DNA of 64,000 nt from Amycolatopsis thermoflava N1165 (GTDB taxonomy: Bacteria > Actinomycetota > Actinomycetes > Mycobacteriales > Pseudonocardiaceae): NCBI RefSeq assembly GCF_000473265.1, contig NZ_KI421511.1, forward strand, positions 7,147,909 through 7,211,908. Direction: 5' to 3'. Both the position numbers and the translations under genes were made by a program. Under the pieces are notes generated by a model that searched no databases, was not told where the DNA came from, and saw only the letters and a program-made list of their open reading frames with translations. Shown here one piece after another: positions 25,404 to 35,174 of this stretch (position 1 is its first letter; every line of letters starts with the position of its first letter).

Positions 25404-25844
25404 GTGAGCGAGAGCGGCGAACCTGTTCAATCGGTGGCTTCCGCGATCACGAACGCTGTGGGGAGCCCCGAGCAGGCAAAATCCTTCGCTGACGGCGCGA
25501 AGCACATGCTCGGAGAGGCGCAGGCGGGCCGGTGGGCCGTCGACGAAGAGACCGGAACTCATCTGCGGAGTGCGATTTCGCATGCTCACGGCCAGCTCGA
25601 CGCGCTGAACGCCCGAATCGAGTTGCTTCGACGGGCGCCGAAGCTCGGTAATGATGTATACGCGCGGCAGGTGGCGGAGCACATGCGAGCCGCGATGGAT
25701 TCCGATGCCCAATCCCTGGTGCCGGTGTTCAAGGCGCTGTTGGAAGGGCTGGATAATCTTCAGCAGGCGCTGGAGGTGGCAATGCGCAACTATGACGCCG
25801 CCGATGAAGCCGCGACGCAGTATCTCGGGCGTTTCAAGGACTGA
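25404..25844 (+). CDS. small helical ESX/WXG100-like protein
   Basis: The 146-residue, helix-rich protein has no signal peptide. Its size and helical hairpin pattern (GTHLRSAISHAHGQLDALNA ... LLEGLDNLQQALEVAMRNYD) resemble type VII secretion substrates of Pseudonocardiaceae, but no WXG motif or YxxxD/E export tail is evident beyond YDAADEA. GTG 25404 follows GAGGGGGCGAA. The neighbour 8 bp downstream is a DUF3558-type lipoprotein, a common partnership. Confidence 0.6.
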   Translation: MSESGEPVQSVASAITNAVGSPEQAKSFADGAKHMLGEAQAGRWAVDEETGTHLRSAISHAHGQLDALNARIELLRRAPKLGNDVYARQVAEHMRAAMDSDAQSLVPVFKALLEGLDNLQQALEVAMRNYDAADEAATQYLGRFKD

Positions 25845-25852
25845 GGGGACCA

Positions 25853-26377
25853 GTGATCCGTAGCTCAGGTATGGCGAGCCTTCTGGCCGGTGTCGCCCTG
25901 GGGTTGGCTGCCTGCACCGCCACCGTGGACGGTGCCCCGGCGCCGGATCCGGCCGTGACCGCCTCGGCGACCGGGACGAACGCTTCCGATCTGCTGCGTT
26001 CGCTCGATGCCTGCACTGTGCTCGACCAGCTGCTCGCCGGTCAGGGCTTCCAGCCCGGCGAGCGGAAGACCGTGCGGAACGAGTGCGTCGCCTCCAAGAG
26101 CGAGTACGGCGCCCTTGCGATCGCGCTTGATCCGGTCCAGGGGCTTGCCGAACTGCAGGCTCAGGAACCGCGGGCGATGTCCACGCAGGTGAACGGCCGC
26201 CGCGCGCTTCAGGTGGGTTCTCCAGCGGATGGGATGTGCGAGGTGGGCCTCGCGGTCGGTGAGCACGCGCGTGCCCTCGTCATCGCCTCGATTTCGCGGT
26301 CCGATGTTCGCGATCAGGTCTGCACGGCGGCGCAGGAGCTCGCCGGCAGGCTCGAACCCCTGCTGCCCAAGCCCTAA
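25853..26377 (+). CDS. DUF3558-type lipoprotein
   Basis: The 174-residue precursor has a lipoprotein signal (GMASLLAGVALGLAACTATV, lipobox LAAC). The mature part contains LDACTVLDQLLAGQGFQPGE, RNECVASKSEYGALAIALD and DQVCTAAQELAGRLEPLLP, a four-cysteine pattern typical of DUF3558. The function of this family is unknown; it is found on the actinobacterial cell surface. GTG 25853 follows GAGGGG. Its last 4 bases overlap the convergent regulator gene. Confidence 0.8.
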   Translation: MIRSSGMASLLAGVALGLAACTATVDGAPAPDPAVTASATGTNASDLLRSLDACTVLDQLLAGQGFQPGERKTVRNECVASKSEYGALAIALDPVQGLAELQAQEPRAMSTQVNGRRALQVGSPADGMCEVGLAVGEHARALVIASISRSDVRDQVCTAAQELAGRLEPLLPKP

Positions 26378-27549
26378 TCCAGGTCCAGCACCGCCGCCAT
26401 CAGGACTCGCAGTTCGGCCGCCAGCCCTGGCCGCGAGTTGACCCGCCGCGTGCGGGACAGGTCGTTCGCGATCGTCAGCGCCGCGTGCACCGTGATCTTC
26501 GCTTCGCGCGGGTTCAGCGCCGGCTGCGCCGCGCCCAGCAGGCTCACCCACTGCGCCACGTAGTCCCGCTGGATGCGCAGCAGCTCGGGGCCCTCTTCCT
26601 CCGCGTAGTTGACCGCGTCCGCCGAAAACGACACCGCCAGCTCCGCCGAACCGGTCAGCACCCGCACGTACGAGTCGATCAGCCCGCGCAGCGCCTCCGT
26701 CTCGTCGGCGCTGCTCAGGCGCACCCTTTCGGCGTCCAGCAGCAACCGGTCGCCCGCCCGCCGCGCGATCGCCCCCAGCAGCGCCGCCTTGCTCGAAAAG
26801 TGGCGGTACACGCTCGGGCCCGCGATGCCGGCCGCCGCGCCGATGTCCTCCATGCTCACCGCGTGGAAACCCTTGCGGTGGAACAGCTCCGCGGCCGCCG
26901 ACAGGATCTGCTCCCGCCGGGACGGCACCCCGACGCCCACCGGCACCGGCTCGTCCTCAACGACCTCCGACGGCAGCCGCACGTGCAGCACCCGCCGCGC
27001 CAGCTCCGCCAGCAACTCGGCGAACCGCTTCCGCGCCACGGACGTCCGGTGCACCGAAACGCTGCCGAACACGCTCATCGCCGCCCAGCACAGCAGCTCC
27101 GCGTCCGCCGGCCCCAGGTCGGCGCGGAGGTTCATCAGCTCCTTGGCCCAGGTCGACAGCAGCGCCGTGGACCGCCGGGCGATCTCGCGCTGGTCCTCGG
27201 GCGAAAGGTGCCGCCCCTCCCACCGCCACAGCGCCGCCACGTCGCGCCGCTCCACCGACGCCTCCGCGATGCCCCGCAACAGCCGCTCCACCTGCGCGCC
27301 GTCCGGCCGCCGCAGGCTCGACAACGCGGCCGCGGTCGCGTCCTCCATCTCCTGCACCCCGCCGAGCAGCACGTACGCGAGGATCGCCTGCTTGTCCGCG
27401 AAGTGCCGGTACAGGGCGGGCCCGGTGATACCGGCCGCCGCGGCGATGTCGTTGATGCCGACGCCGTGGTAGCCGCGGGCGCGGAACAGCTCGGCGGCGA
27501 GTCCGGCCAGCTGGCTCTTGCGGTCGGGGCGACGGGAGGTGCTCGACAT
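26374..27549 (-). CDS. double-domain TetR transcriptional regulator
   Basis: The 391-residue protein contains two complete TetR repressors in one chain. The first DNA-binding domain is at residues 10-57 (LFRARGYHGVGINDIAAAAG, then ALYRHFADKQAIL) and the second at about residues 210-258 (RREQILSAAAELFHRKGFHA, then SVYRHFSSKAALL), each followed by a helical ligand domain. Mycobacterial Mce3R has this rare architecture. It is divergent from fadA-fadB and lies between two beta-oxidation operons, so control of lipid catabolism is likely. A fused pair could bind an asymmetric operator, which fits the absence of a perfect palindrome in the 27550-27676 promoter region. Confidence 0.9.
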   Translation of the reverse strand: MSSTSRRPDRKSQLAGLAAELFRARGYHGVGINDIAAAAGITGPALYRHFADKQAILAYVLLGGVQEMEDATAAALSSLRRPDGAQVERLLRGIAEASVERRDVAALWRWEGRHLSPEDQREIARRSTALLSTWAKELMNLRADLGPADAELLCWAAMSVFGSVSVHRTSVARKRFAELLAELARRVLHVRLPSEVVEDEPVPVGVGVPSRREQILSAAAELFHRKGFHAVSMEDIGAAAGIAGPSVYRHFSSKAALLGAIARRAGDRLLLDAERVRLSSADETEALRGLIDSYVRVLTGSAELAVSFSADAVNYAEEEGPELLRIQRDYVAQWVSLLGAAQPALNPREAKITVHAALTIANDLSRTRRVNSRPGLAAELRVLMAAVLDLD

Positions 27550-27590
27550 GGTGATCCCACTCTAGCCGGAGTGAGGCCCCCTGCAAACGG

Positions 27591-27621
27591 TTGACACCAG
27601 GGGATTCAGGCAGAGTATGTT
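27591..27621 (+). promoter_or_regulatory. probable promoter of fadA-fadB with imperfect operator
   Basis: TTGACA (27591-27596) and TATGTT (27616-27621) are 19 bp apart. Directly after the -10 box lies GTTAGTGGCAATTAGCG (27619-27635), in which TTAGTG and TTAGCG form a direct repeat, a possible site for the double TetR regulator. Confidence 0.45.
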
Positions 27622-27676
27622 AGTGGCAATTAGCGTCAGACCCAGACGGATGCAGTAAGCAGGAAGGACCGTCGGT

Positions 27677-28888
<1,212 letters not shown>

Positions 28889-28890
28889 TC

Positions 28891-31053
28891 ATGACCAACA
28901 CTATTCGCTGGGACCAGGACTCCGACGGCATCGTCGTGCTCACCCTGGACGACCCCAACCAGTCGGCGAACACGATGAACGCCGACTTCCGCGAGTCCTT
29001 CAAGAACACGGTCGAGCGGTTGGAGTCCGAAAAGGACTCGATCACCGGTGTCGTGATCACCTCGGCGAAGAAGACCTTCTTCGCGGGCGGTGACCTGCGC
29101 GACCTGATCCAGGCCACGCCGGAGCACGCGGCCGAGATCACCGAGAGCACGAACGCCATGAAGGCCCAGCTGCGCAAGCTGGAGACCCTCGGCAAGCCGG
29201 TCGTGGCCGCCATCAACGGCGCCGCGCTCGGCGGTGGCCTGGAGATCGCGCTGGCGACGCACCACCGGATCGTCGCGGACGTGCCGGGCACCGTCATCGG
29301 CCTGCCCGAGGTGACGCTGGGCCTGCTGCCCGGCGGCGGTGGCGTCGCGCGCACCGTGCGGCTGCTCGGTATCCAGAGCGCTGTGCTGAACGTGCTGGTG
29401 CAGGGCCAGCGGCACAAGCCGGCGAAGGCGCTGGAGCTGGGCCTCGTGCACGAGGTCGTGTCCAGTGTGGACGAGCTGCTGCCGAAGGCCAAGGAGTGGG
29501 TGAAGGCCAACCCCGAGGCGCAGCAGCCGTGGGACGTCAAGGGCTACAAGATGCCCGGCGGTTCCCCGTCGAACCCGAAGTTCGCGGCGAACCTGCCGGC
29601 GTTCCCGGCGAACCTGCGCAAGCAGCTCAAGGGCGCCCCGATGCCCGCGCCGCGTGCCATCCTGGCCGCCGCGGTCGAGGGCGCGCAGGTCGACATCGAG
29701 ACCGCGACGCAGATCGAGACCCGGTACTTCGTCAGCCTGGTCACCGGCCAGGTCGCGAAGAACATGACGAAGGCGTTCTTCTTCGACCTGCAGCACATCA
29801 ACTCCGGCGGTTCGCGGCCGGACGGGTACGAGAAGTACCAGGCGCGGAAGGTCGGCGTGCTCGGCGCGGGCATGATGGGCGCCGCGATCGCCTACGTGTC
29901 GGCGAAGGCCGGTATCGAGGTCGTGCTCAAGGACGTCTCGCTGGAGGCGGCCGAGAAGGGCAAGGGCTACGCGGTCAAGCTCGAAGAGAAGGCGCTGTCC
30001 CGGGGCAAGACCACGAAGGAGAAGTCGGACGCGCTGCTGGCGCGCATCAAGCCGACGGCCGACCCGGCGGACTTCGCCGGGGTGGACTTCGTGATCGAGG
30101 CCGTTTTCGAGAGCCAGGAACTCAAGCACAAGGTCTTCGGCGAGATCGAGAACATCGTCAACCCGGACGCCGTGCTCGGGTCGAACACCTCGACGCTGCC
30201 GATCACCGGCCTCGCGCAGGGTGTGCAGCGGCAGGAAGACTTCATCGGCATCCACTTCTTCTCGCCGGTCGACAAGATGCCGCTGGTGGAGATCATCCGT
30301 GGGGAGAAGACCTCGGACGCCACCCTGGCGAAGGTCTTCGACTACACCCTGCAGATCAAGAAGACGCCGATCGTGGTCAACGACAGCCGCGGCTTCTTCA
30401 CCAGCCGGGTGATCGGCACGTTCATCAACGAGGCGGTCGCGGCGCTCGGCGAGGGCGTCGAGCCGGCGTCGATCGAGCAGGCCGGTTCGCAGGCCGGCTA
30501 CCCGGCGCCGCCGCTGCAGCTGATGGACGAGCTGACGCTGACCCTGCCGCGCAAGATCCGCGAGGAGACCAAGTCGGCGATCGAGGCGGCCGGTGGCACC
30601 TGGAAGGCGCACGCCTCCGAGGCGGTCATCGACCGGATGATCGACGAGTTCGACCGCAAGGGCCGGTCGTCCGGTGCGGGCTTCTACGAGTACGACGAGA
30701 ACGGCAAGCGCGTCGGACTGTGGCCCGGCCTGCGCGAGGCGTTCAAGTCCGGCAGCGGCAATGTGCCGTTCAAGGACCTGCAGGAGCGCATGCTGTTCGC
30801 CGAGGCGCTGGAGACGGTCCGCTGCTTCGACGAAGGCGTGCTGATGTCGGTGCAGGACGCCAACATCGGCTCGATCTTCGGCATCGGTTTCCCGGCCTGG
30901 ACCGGCGGTGTCATCCAGTACATCAACCAGTACGAGGGCGGCCTGCCCGGCTTCGTGGCAAGGGCGAAGGAACTGGCCGAGAAGTACGGTGAGCACTTCC
31001 AGCCGCCGGAGTCGCTGGTGAAGAAGGCCGAAGCAGGCGAAAAGTTCGAATAA
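28891..31053 (+). CDS. fadB: fatty-acid oxidation multifunctional enzyme (enoyl-CoA hydratase/3-hydroxyacyl-CoA dehydrogenase)
   Basis: The 720-residue fusion has a crotonase domain at residues 1-190 (FFAGGDLRDLI, ALGGGLEIALATHH, and a glutamate in GLPEVTLGLLPGGGG) and a 3-hydroxyacyl-CoA dehydrogenase domain from about residue 318 (VGVLGAGMMGAAIAYV for NAD, then GIHFFSPVDKMPLVEIIRG with the catalytic His). The C-terminal domains run to the end. It hydrates and oxidises acyl-CoA during beta-oxidation and should form an alpha2beta2-type complex with the upstream thiolase. A clear terminator follows the stop. Confidence 0.94.
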   Translation: MTNTIRWDQDSDGIVVLTLDDPNQSANTMNADFRESFKNTVERLESEKDSITGVVITSAKKTFFAGGDLRDLIQATPEHAAEITESTNAMKAQLRKLETLGKPVVAAINGAALGGGLEIALATHHRIVADVPGTVIGLPEVTLGLLPGGGGVARTVRLLGIQSAVLNVLVQGQRHKPAKALELGLVHEVVSSVDELLPKAKEWVKANPEAQQPWDVKGYKMPGGSPSNPKFAANLPAFPANLRKQLKGAPMPAPRAILAAAVEGAQVDIETATQIETRYFVSLVTGQVAKNMTKAFFFDLQHINSGGSRPDGYEKYQARKVGVLGAGMMGAAIAYVSAKAGIEVVLKDVSLEAAEKGKGYAVKLEEKALSRGKTTKEKSDALLARIKPTADPADFAGVDFVIEAVFESQELKHKVFGEIENIVNPDAVLGSNTSTLPITGLAQGVQRQEDFIGIHFFSPVDKMPLVEIIRGEKTSDATLAKVFDYTLQIKKTPIVVNDSRGFFTSRVIGTFINEAVAALGEGVEPASIEQAGSQAGYPAPPLQLMDELTLTLPRKIREETKSAIEAAGGTWKAHASEAVIDRMIDEFDRKGRSSGAGFYEYDENGKRVGLWPGLREAFKSGSGNVPFKDLQERMLFAEALETVRCFDEGVLMSVQDANIGSIFGIGFPAWTGGVIQYINQYEGGLPGFVARAKELAEKYGEHFQPPESLVKKAEAGEKFE

Positions 31054-31065
31054 CAAAAAGAAGAG

Positions 31066-31103
31066 GCGCCCTTCCCAACAACCCGGGAAGGGCGCTTTTT
31101 CTT
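31066..31103 (+). terminator. Rho-independent terminator of fadA-fadB
   Basis: GCGCCCTTCCC (31066-31076) pairs with GGGAAGGGCGC (31085-31095) and is followed by TTTTTCTTT. It has the textbook stem plus T-tract. Confidence 0.92.
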
Positions 31104-31148
31104 TGCACCAAACAGGAACCGGGCAACGCAACGCCACCGACTACCCCA

Positions 31149-31582
31149 ACCAGACCTCCCCCGCCCCCGATCCACAGCCGATCTTTAGTCGCCGACCAGC
31201 CGTGTCAAGGCACGCTTTCCCGCCTTGACACGGCTGCTCGGCGACTGAAACACAATCAGGCATCGGGGGCGGGGGTGGTCGAAAGGTTACCGTTCGAGCG
31301 CCGTGAGGCGCTTTTTCCGCGCGAAGGCGCGGGTTTAAAGATCAAAAGAGTCCTCGCCGGACGGGCAGGCTCCGGGATGACCAGGGGTTGGGTGCCTAGT
31401 CTCGCCTTGGGTGGGTGGTCGCCGGGTGGTCATCCCGTCGCCTTCCGGTTTGTGCATATCACCTTGAGCCAGGGCCGCAAGGTTGGCATGTTCGGCCGCC
31501 GGTTGGCGGCCTGGGTTGCGGCCCTGGCTCAAGGTGATCGCGCCGGTGTCAGGCGACGGGATGACCACCCAGCTACCTTGGG
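31149..31582. repeat. palindrome-rich repeat element, copy B (uninterrupted)
   Basis: This 434-bp sequence is colinear with copy A at 12354-13672. Outer GC arms 31155-31171 and 31262-31278 enclose a long hairpin at 31188-31245 (GTCGCCGA, AGCCGTGTCAAGGC and their complements). After it come a GCGCC-GTGA-GGCGC stem with TTTTT, GTTTAAAGATCAAAAGA, and the nested inverted repeats: 31424-31443 with 31551-31570, and the perfect 23-bp arms 31458-31480 with 31516-31538. The loops differ from copy A while the stems agree, which points to selection on structure. It lies between convergent genes, immediately after the fadB terminator and 23 bp from the next stop codon. Confidence 0.88.
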
Positions 31583-31605
31583 TTCAAAGCCCTGGCGCTT
31601 CGCCG

Positions 31606-33159
31606 TCAGAGCAACGGGGGTACTGCTGCGTCGATGAGGTGGGGGCCGGGCTCGTTGAGGGCGTTGCGGAATTGCTCGGCCAGTTCCTCGGCCGTTGTCG
31701 CCCGTGTTGCTGGGACGCCCATGCCTTCCGCGATCTTCACGAAGTCGATGTCGGGCCTTGCGAGGTCCAGCAGGTCCTTCGCCTTCGGGCCGGACGCTTC
31801 CGCTCCGACTCGCTGCAGTTCCATGCGCAGGATGGCGTAGGCGTGGTTGTTCAGGATCACCGTGGCCACATTGAGGTTCTCCCGCGCCATCGTCCACAGT
31901 GCCGAGATGGTGTAGAGGGCGCTGCCGTCCGCCTGCAGTGCGATCACCGGGCGGTCGGGGGCGGCGATCGCGGCGCCCACGGCCACCGGGAGTCCCTGTC
32001 CGATGGCGCCGCCGGTCAGGGTGAGCACGTCGTGGCGGGGGGCACCGGCCGTCGCGCCCGGTAGGAGCAGTCCGGAGGTGTTGGCCTCGTCCGAGATGAT
32101 CGCGCCCTCCGGCAGCAGTGCGCCGATCACCTCGACCCAGTTCTGCACCGTCAGCGGGCCGCTCGGCAAGGCGGGACGAGCCGGTTCCTGCAGTACCGGG
32201 TCCACATCGGACGCGACCTCGTCCGCGAGTGCTTCCAGCGCGCCCACCACGTCCTGGTCCAACTCTGCCAGCGTGTGCACCTGCGCGCCCTCCGGCACCA
32301 GGTCACTCGCCTTGCCGGGGTACGCGAAGAACGACACCGGCGGCTTGGTGCCGGCCACGATGACGTGCTTGATGCCCTCCAGCTGCCACTGCACCTGCTC
32401 GGCCAGGTACGCCAGGCGTTCGATCGTCGGCAGCCCGGCGCCGCGTTCCAGCCTCGCCGGGAAGGTTTCCACGAACGGCTTCGCGCCGGTCGCGGTGGCG
32501 ATCCGGCTCACCGCCCGCAGACCGGCTTCGCGACAGGCCGGTCCGCCCACCAGCAACGCGACCGGCTCACCGGTCCGCAGCACCTCCGCGACCGCCTTGA
32601 CCGTGGTGTCCGAGACGGTCTGCGGCGAGCGCGGCGGCATCGGCTTCACCGCCACACCACCGTCGCCCCACGAGACGTCCGCGGGCAGGATCAACGTCGC
32701 CACCTTGCCCGGCGCCTCCTGCGCCGCGGCGACCGCGAACGCGGCATCCGCGCCGACGTCCGCGCTGTTCCCCGACCGGCGCACCCACCCGTTCAGCGAA
32801 CCGGCGATCGCCTCGATGTCCGACTCCAGCGGCGCATCGTACTTCTTGTGGTAGGTCGCGTGGTCGCCGATCACGTTCACCACCGGCACATGGCCGCGCC
32901 GGGCGTTGTGCAGGTTCGCCAGGCCGTTGCCCAGCCCCGGCCCCAGGTGCAGGAGCGTCGCGGCCGGCTTGCCCGCGACCCGCGCGTAACCGTCGGCGGC
33001 GCCGGTGACCACGCCCTCGAACAGGGCCAGCACACCACGCATCTCGGGCACCGAATCGAGCGCCGCGACGAAGTGCATCTCCGACGTGCCGGGATTGGAG
33101 AAGCACACGTCGACACCCGCGTCGACGAGCGTGCGGATCAGGGACTGCGCGCCGTTCAT
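31606..33159 (-). CDS. ThDP-dependent enzyme, acetolactate-synthase-like/benzoylformate-decarboxylase-like
   Basis: The 517-residue protein has the ThDP-activating glutamate in LFEGVVTGAADGYARVAG and the three family domains. Its second active-site region has LTLTGGAIGQGLPVAVGAAI and LQADGSALYTISALWTMARE with NNHAYAILRMEL, the metal-diphosphate segment. It is annotated in relatives as acetolactate synthase large subunit, but it has no small subunit beside it and is shorter than IlvB, so a 2-ketoacid decarboxylase or lyase role is as likely. It follows the FAD-linked oxidase by 8 bp; an oxidase making a 2-ketoacid for this enzyme would make sense. Confidence 0.83.
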   Translation of the reverse strand: MNGAQSLIRTLVDAGVDVCFSNPGTSEMHFVAALDSVPEMRGVLALFEGVVTGAADGYARVAGKPAATLLHLGPGLGNGLANLHNARRGHVPVVNVIGDHATYHKKYDAPLESDIEAIAGSLNGWVRRSGNSADVGADAAFAVAAAQEAPGKVATLILPADVSWGDGGVAVKPMPPRSPQTVSDTTVKAVAEVLRTGEPVALLVGGPACREAGLRAVSRIATATGAKPFVETFPARLERGAGLPTIERLAYLAEQVQWQLEGIKHVIVAGTKPPVSFFAYPGKASDLVPEGAQVHTLAELDQDVVGALEALADEVASDVDPVLQEPARPALPSGPLTVQNWVEVIGALLPEGAIISDEANTSGLLLPGATAGAPRHDVLTLTGGAIGQGLPVAVGAAIAAPDRPVIALQADGSALYTISALWTMARENLNVATVILNNHAYAILRMELQRVGAEASGPKAKDLLDLARPDIDFVKIAEGMGVPATRATTAEELAEQFRNALNEPGPHLIDAAVPPLL

Positions 33160-33167
33160 CTCACTCC

Positions 33168-34541
33168 TCAGTCGAACAGGACATCCGGGTTCAGGATGCC
33201 CTTCGGGTCGAAGGCCTGCTTGATCCGGCGCAGCAACGCGACCTTGGCCGGGTCCTCGAGCGCGAGGAAGTGGTCCTTCTTCGCCTGCCCGATCCCGTGC
33301 TCACCGGAAATCGCCCCGCCTGCCGCCATGCCCGCCGCGAAGATGTCGTGCAGCAGCCGGTGCCGCTTCTCCGGGTCCTTGCAGAAGATTCCCAAGTGGA
33401 CGTTGCCGTCCCCGGCGTGGCCGCAGCCGATCGCGCCGGCCTCGGCTGCCGTGGCGAGCTCCCGGACCTTAGCCAGGAACCCGGGCATCTCCGATCGCGG
33501 CACCACGACGTCGATCACGTCGTCGGCGCCGGCGGCCTTCGCCGTCCAGAACGCCTTCTCCCGCGCCTCGATGAGCTTGCGCGCCGAGCCGCCGTCCAGC
33601 ACGTACACGTCGGACGCGCCCAGCTCGCCGAGCAGCTCGCCGGCCCGCTCGACATCGCCGTCCAGCCGGTCGCCGTCGCGGTTTTCCAGGCCCACCACCA
33701 GGTAAGCCTGCGTGGCGTTGCGGACCTCCTCGGGGACGCCCAGCTCCAGCTTCTCGTTGTAGGTGATCGCCGCCATCGTCAGGTTGTCGATGTACTCGAG
33801 GATGTTCGGCGTCAAACCGCTGGCGATCACCTCCGGGACGGCGCGCATCACCTGGTCGAGATCACCGAACGGGGCGAGCAGCGTCGCGGCGTGCGGCAGG
33901 CGCGGGTACAGCTTGACGATCACCTCGGTGACCAGCGCGAGCGTGCCCTCCGAGCCGATGATCAGCTGGGTCAGGTCGTAACCGCTGGAGATCTTGGACG
34001 TCTTGCCGCCGGTGCGGATGATCTCGCCGGTGGGCAGGACCGCCTGCAGGCCGACGATGTTGTGCCGCGCCACGCCGTACTTGACCGCGCGCATACCGCC
34101 CGCGTTGGTGCCGACGTTGCCGCCGACGCTCGCGCTCAACTCGCCCGGGTAGACCGTGTAGGCGAGGCCGGCGTCCTTGGTCGCCTCGTCCAGTTCGCTG
34201 AGCGTGACGCCCGGCTGGACGACGGCGACCTGGTTGGCGGTGTCGATCTCCAGGACCGCGTTCATCCGCTCGAACGAGACGAGCAGGCCGTCCTCGCGGG
34301 GGCGGGCCGCGCCGGACAACCCGCTGCCCGAGCCGCGAGCCGTGACCGGGAGGCCGTTCTCGGCGGCGACGGCCAGCACTGCGGCGACCTCTTCGGCGGT
34401 GGCGGGTTTGACGACGTGGGCCGGCTTGACGGCGCCGACGGTGAGGGACTCGTCCTTCGCATAGTCGTCCGGGACGGAGTCCCCGGAGAGGAGGTTGCGC
34501 TCGCCGACGATCTCGGCGATCCGCGCGGTGACGTCGCCCAT
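33168..34541 (-). CDS. FAD-linked 2-hydroxyacid oxidase/dehydrogenase (GlcD type)
   Basis: The 457-residue protein has the PCMH FAD-binding domain (PVTARGSGSGLSGAARPRED, then SVGGNVGTNAGGMRAVKYG) and the C-terminal oxidase domain with GHAGDGNVHLGIF and ISGEHGIGQAKKDHF. The family oxidises glycolate, D-lactate or other D-2-hydroxyacids to 2-ketoacids and passes electrons to the respiratory chain. The electron-acceptor Fe-S subunit GlcF is not nearby. It is the first gene of an operon with the ThDP enzyme. Confidence 0.88.
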   Translation of the reverse strand: MGDVTARIAEIVGERNLLSGDSVPDDYAKDESLTVGAVKPAHVVKPATAEEVAAVLAVAAENGLPVTARGSGSGLSGAARPREDGLLVSFERMNAVLEIDTANQVAVVQPGVTLSELDEATKDAGLAYTVYPGELSASVGGNVGTNAGGMRAVKYGVARHNIVGLQAVLPTGEIIRTGGKTSKISSGYDLTQLIIGSEGTLALVTEVIVKLYPRLPHAATLLAPFGDLDQVMRAVPEVIASGLTPNILEYIDNLTMAAITYNEKLELGVPEEVRNATQAYLVVGLENRDGDRLDGDVERAGELLGELGASDVYVLDGGSARKLIEAREKAFWTAKAAGADDVIDVVVPRSEMPGFLAKVRELATAAEAGAIGCGHAGDGNVHLGIFCKDPEKRHRLLHDIFAAGMAAGGAISGEHGIGQAKKDHFLALEDPAKVALLRRIKQAFDPKGILNPDVLFD

Positions 34542-34670
34542 GACGTGCCCGGTCCTTTCCTGCGCCTGCCCGAATGACGGAAGCCTAGTACGGGAGAGCT
34601 CAGGACCGGAAGCGAAGGAGATTCATGTCTGACGGAGCAGCGGCGACGTTACCGCCGCCGGAAAGGGTGC

Positions 34671-34700
34671 GGGGCCGGTCCGCGCCAACGTACCGGCCCC
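34671..34700 (-). terminator. hairpin downstream of the small-peptide gene
   Basis: GGGGCCGGT (34671-34679) and ACCGGCCCC (34692-34700) form a 9-bp stem with a 12-base loop, 20 bp after the stop of the 28-codon frame. Confidence 0.6.
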
Positions 34701-34719
34701 GCCTTCTCGGGTCAGCGGG

Positions 34720-34806
34720 TCAGACCAGCCAGCCGAGGACGTGCGCGAGACCGGCCAGGATGTTGGAAACGATGTCGTGGCCGTGGTGGAAGTGCGCAGC
34801 GAACAT
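34720..34806 (-). CDS. possible 28-residue histidine-rich peptide
   Basis: The frame starts MFAAHFHHGHDIVSN and ends in the hydrophobic ILAGLAHVLGWLV before a stop. It would form a short amphipathic or membrane-associating helix. Support comes from its surroundings: AAAGGAG lies 10-11 bases before the ATG, TTGACA (34897-34892) lies in an unusually AT-rich leader, and a clean hairpin terminator follows. The codons end mostly in C or G as in real genes here. There is no homologue I can name. Coding is not proven; a small RNA is the alternative. Confidence 0.42.
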   Translation of the reverse strand: MFAAHFHHGHDIVSNILAGLAHVLGWLV

Positions 34807-35089
34807 TGGAGAGGGGCTCCTTTGCGAAATCAATCCTTGCGAATCTGGCTGCTTTCGAAAGCAAGGGAAGATTTTCAGTTCCGCTGGGAGGTGTCAAACC
34901 GCCGCGGAAAGCACAGTGCCCCTCGAATAGCGCGGTGGAAAATCCGCCCAGCCTAAACACGTAACACTTTCGGGTTTTCGGCTGGGGGTCCCATTGTGCC
35001 GCTCGTAGCGCCGTCGGGCGGGCCCACCTGGGGTGATGTCGATCTTGACCCGACCCACCGGGTGATGCCCGCCCGAACGGGTGAACACG
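34807..35089. other. AT-rich intergenic leader with palindrome
   Basis: This gap contains the TTGACA box noted for the peptide gene (34892-34897) and the perfect 14-bp palindrome TGCTTTCGAAAGCA at 34850-34863 within its leader. I see no protein-coding frame with plausible composition. The 34900-35090 part is ordinary GC-rich intergenic DNA. Confidence 0.5.
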
Positions 35090-35126
35090 TTGCCACTTAA
35101 GGTGATCCCCCTATGATCACGCTAAC
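35090..35126 (+). promoter_or_regulatory. promoter-operator without an obvious gene
   Basis: TTGCCA (35090-35095) and TATGAT (35112-35117) are 16 bp apart on the plus strand. They lie in a dyad, TTAAGGTGATC (35098-35108) and GATCACGCTAA (35115-35125) around a central spacer. Transcription would run into the 3' end of the DUF3830 gene on the opposite strand. It could drive an antisense or small RNA. Confidence 0.4.
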
Positions 35127-35174
35127 GAGTGACGGGGGACCAGGGTTCTGCCCCTAACGGCCGCAGGTCGAGGG

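Noticed and set aside
31188-31245. tRNA or known small RNA in the repeat hairpin
   Set aside because: The sequence is a simple long stem without cloverleaf geometry or T-loop consensus.
34625-34930. Plus-strand open frame with a good AAGGAG site before ATG 34625
   Set aside because: The translation is not protein-like after about 20 codons and it runs through the hairpin at 34671-34700 and the peptide gene on the other strand.
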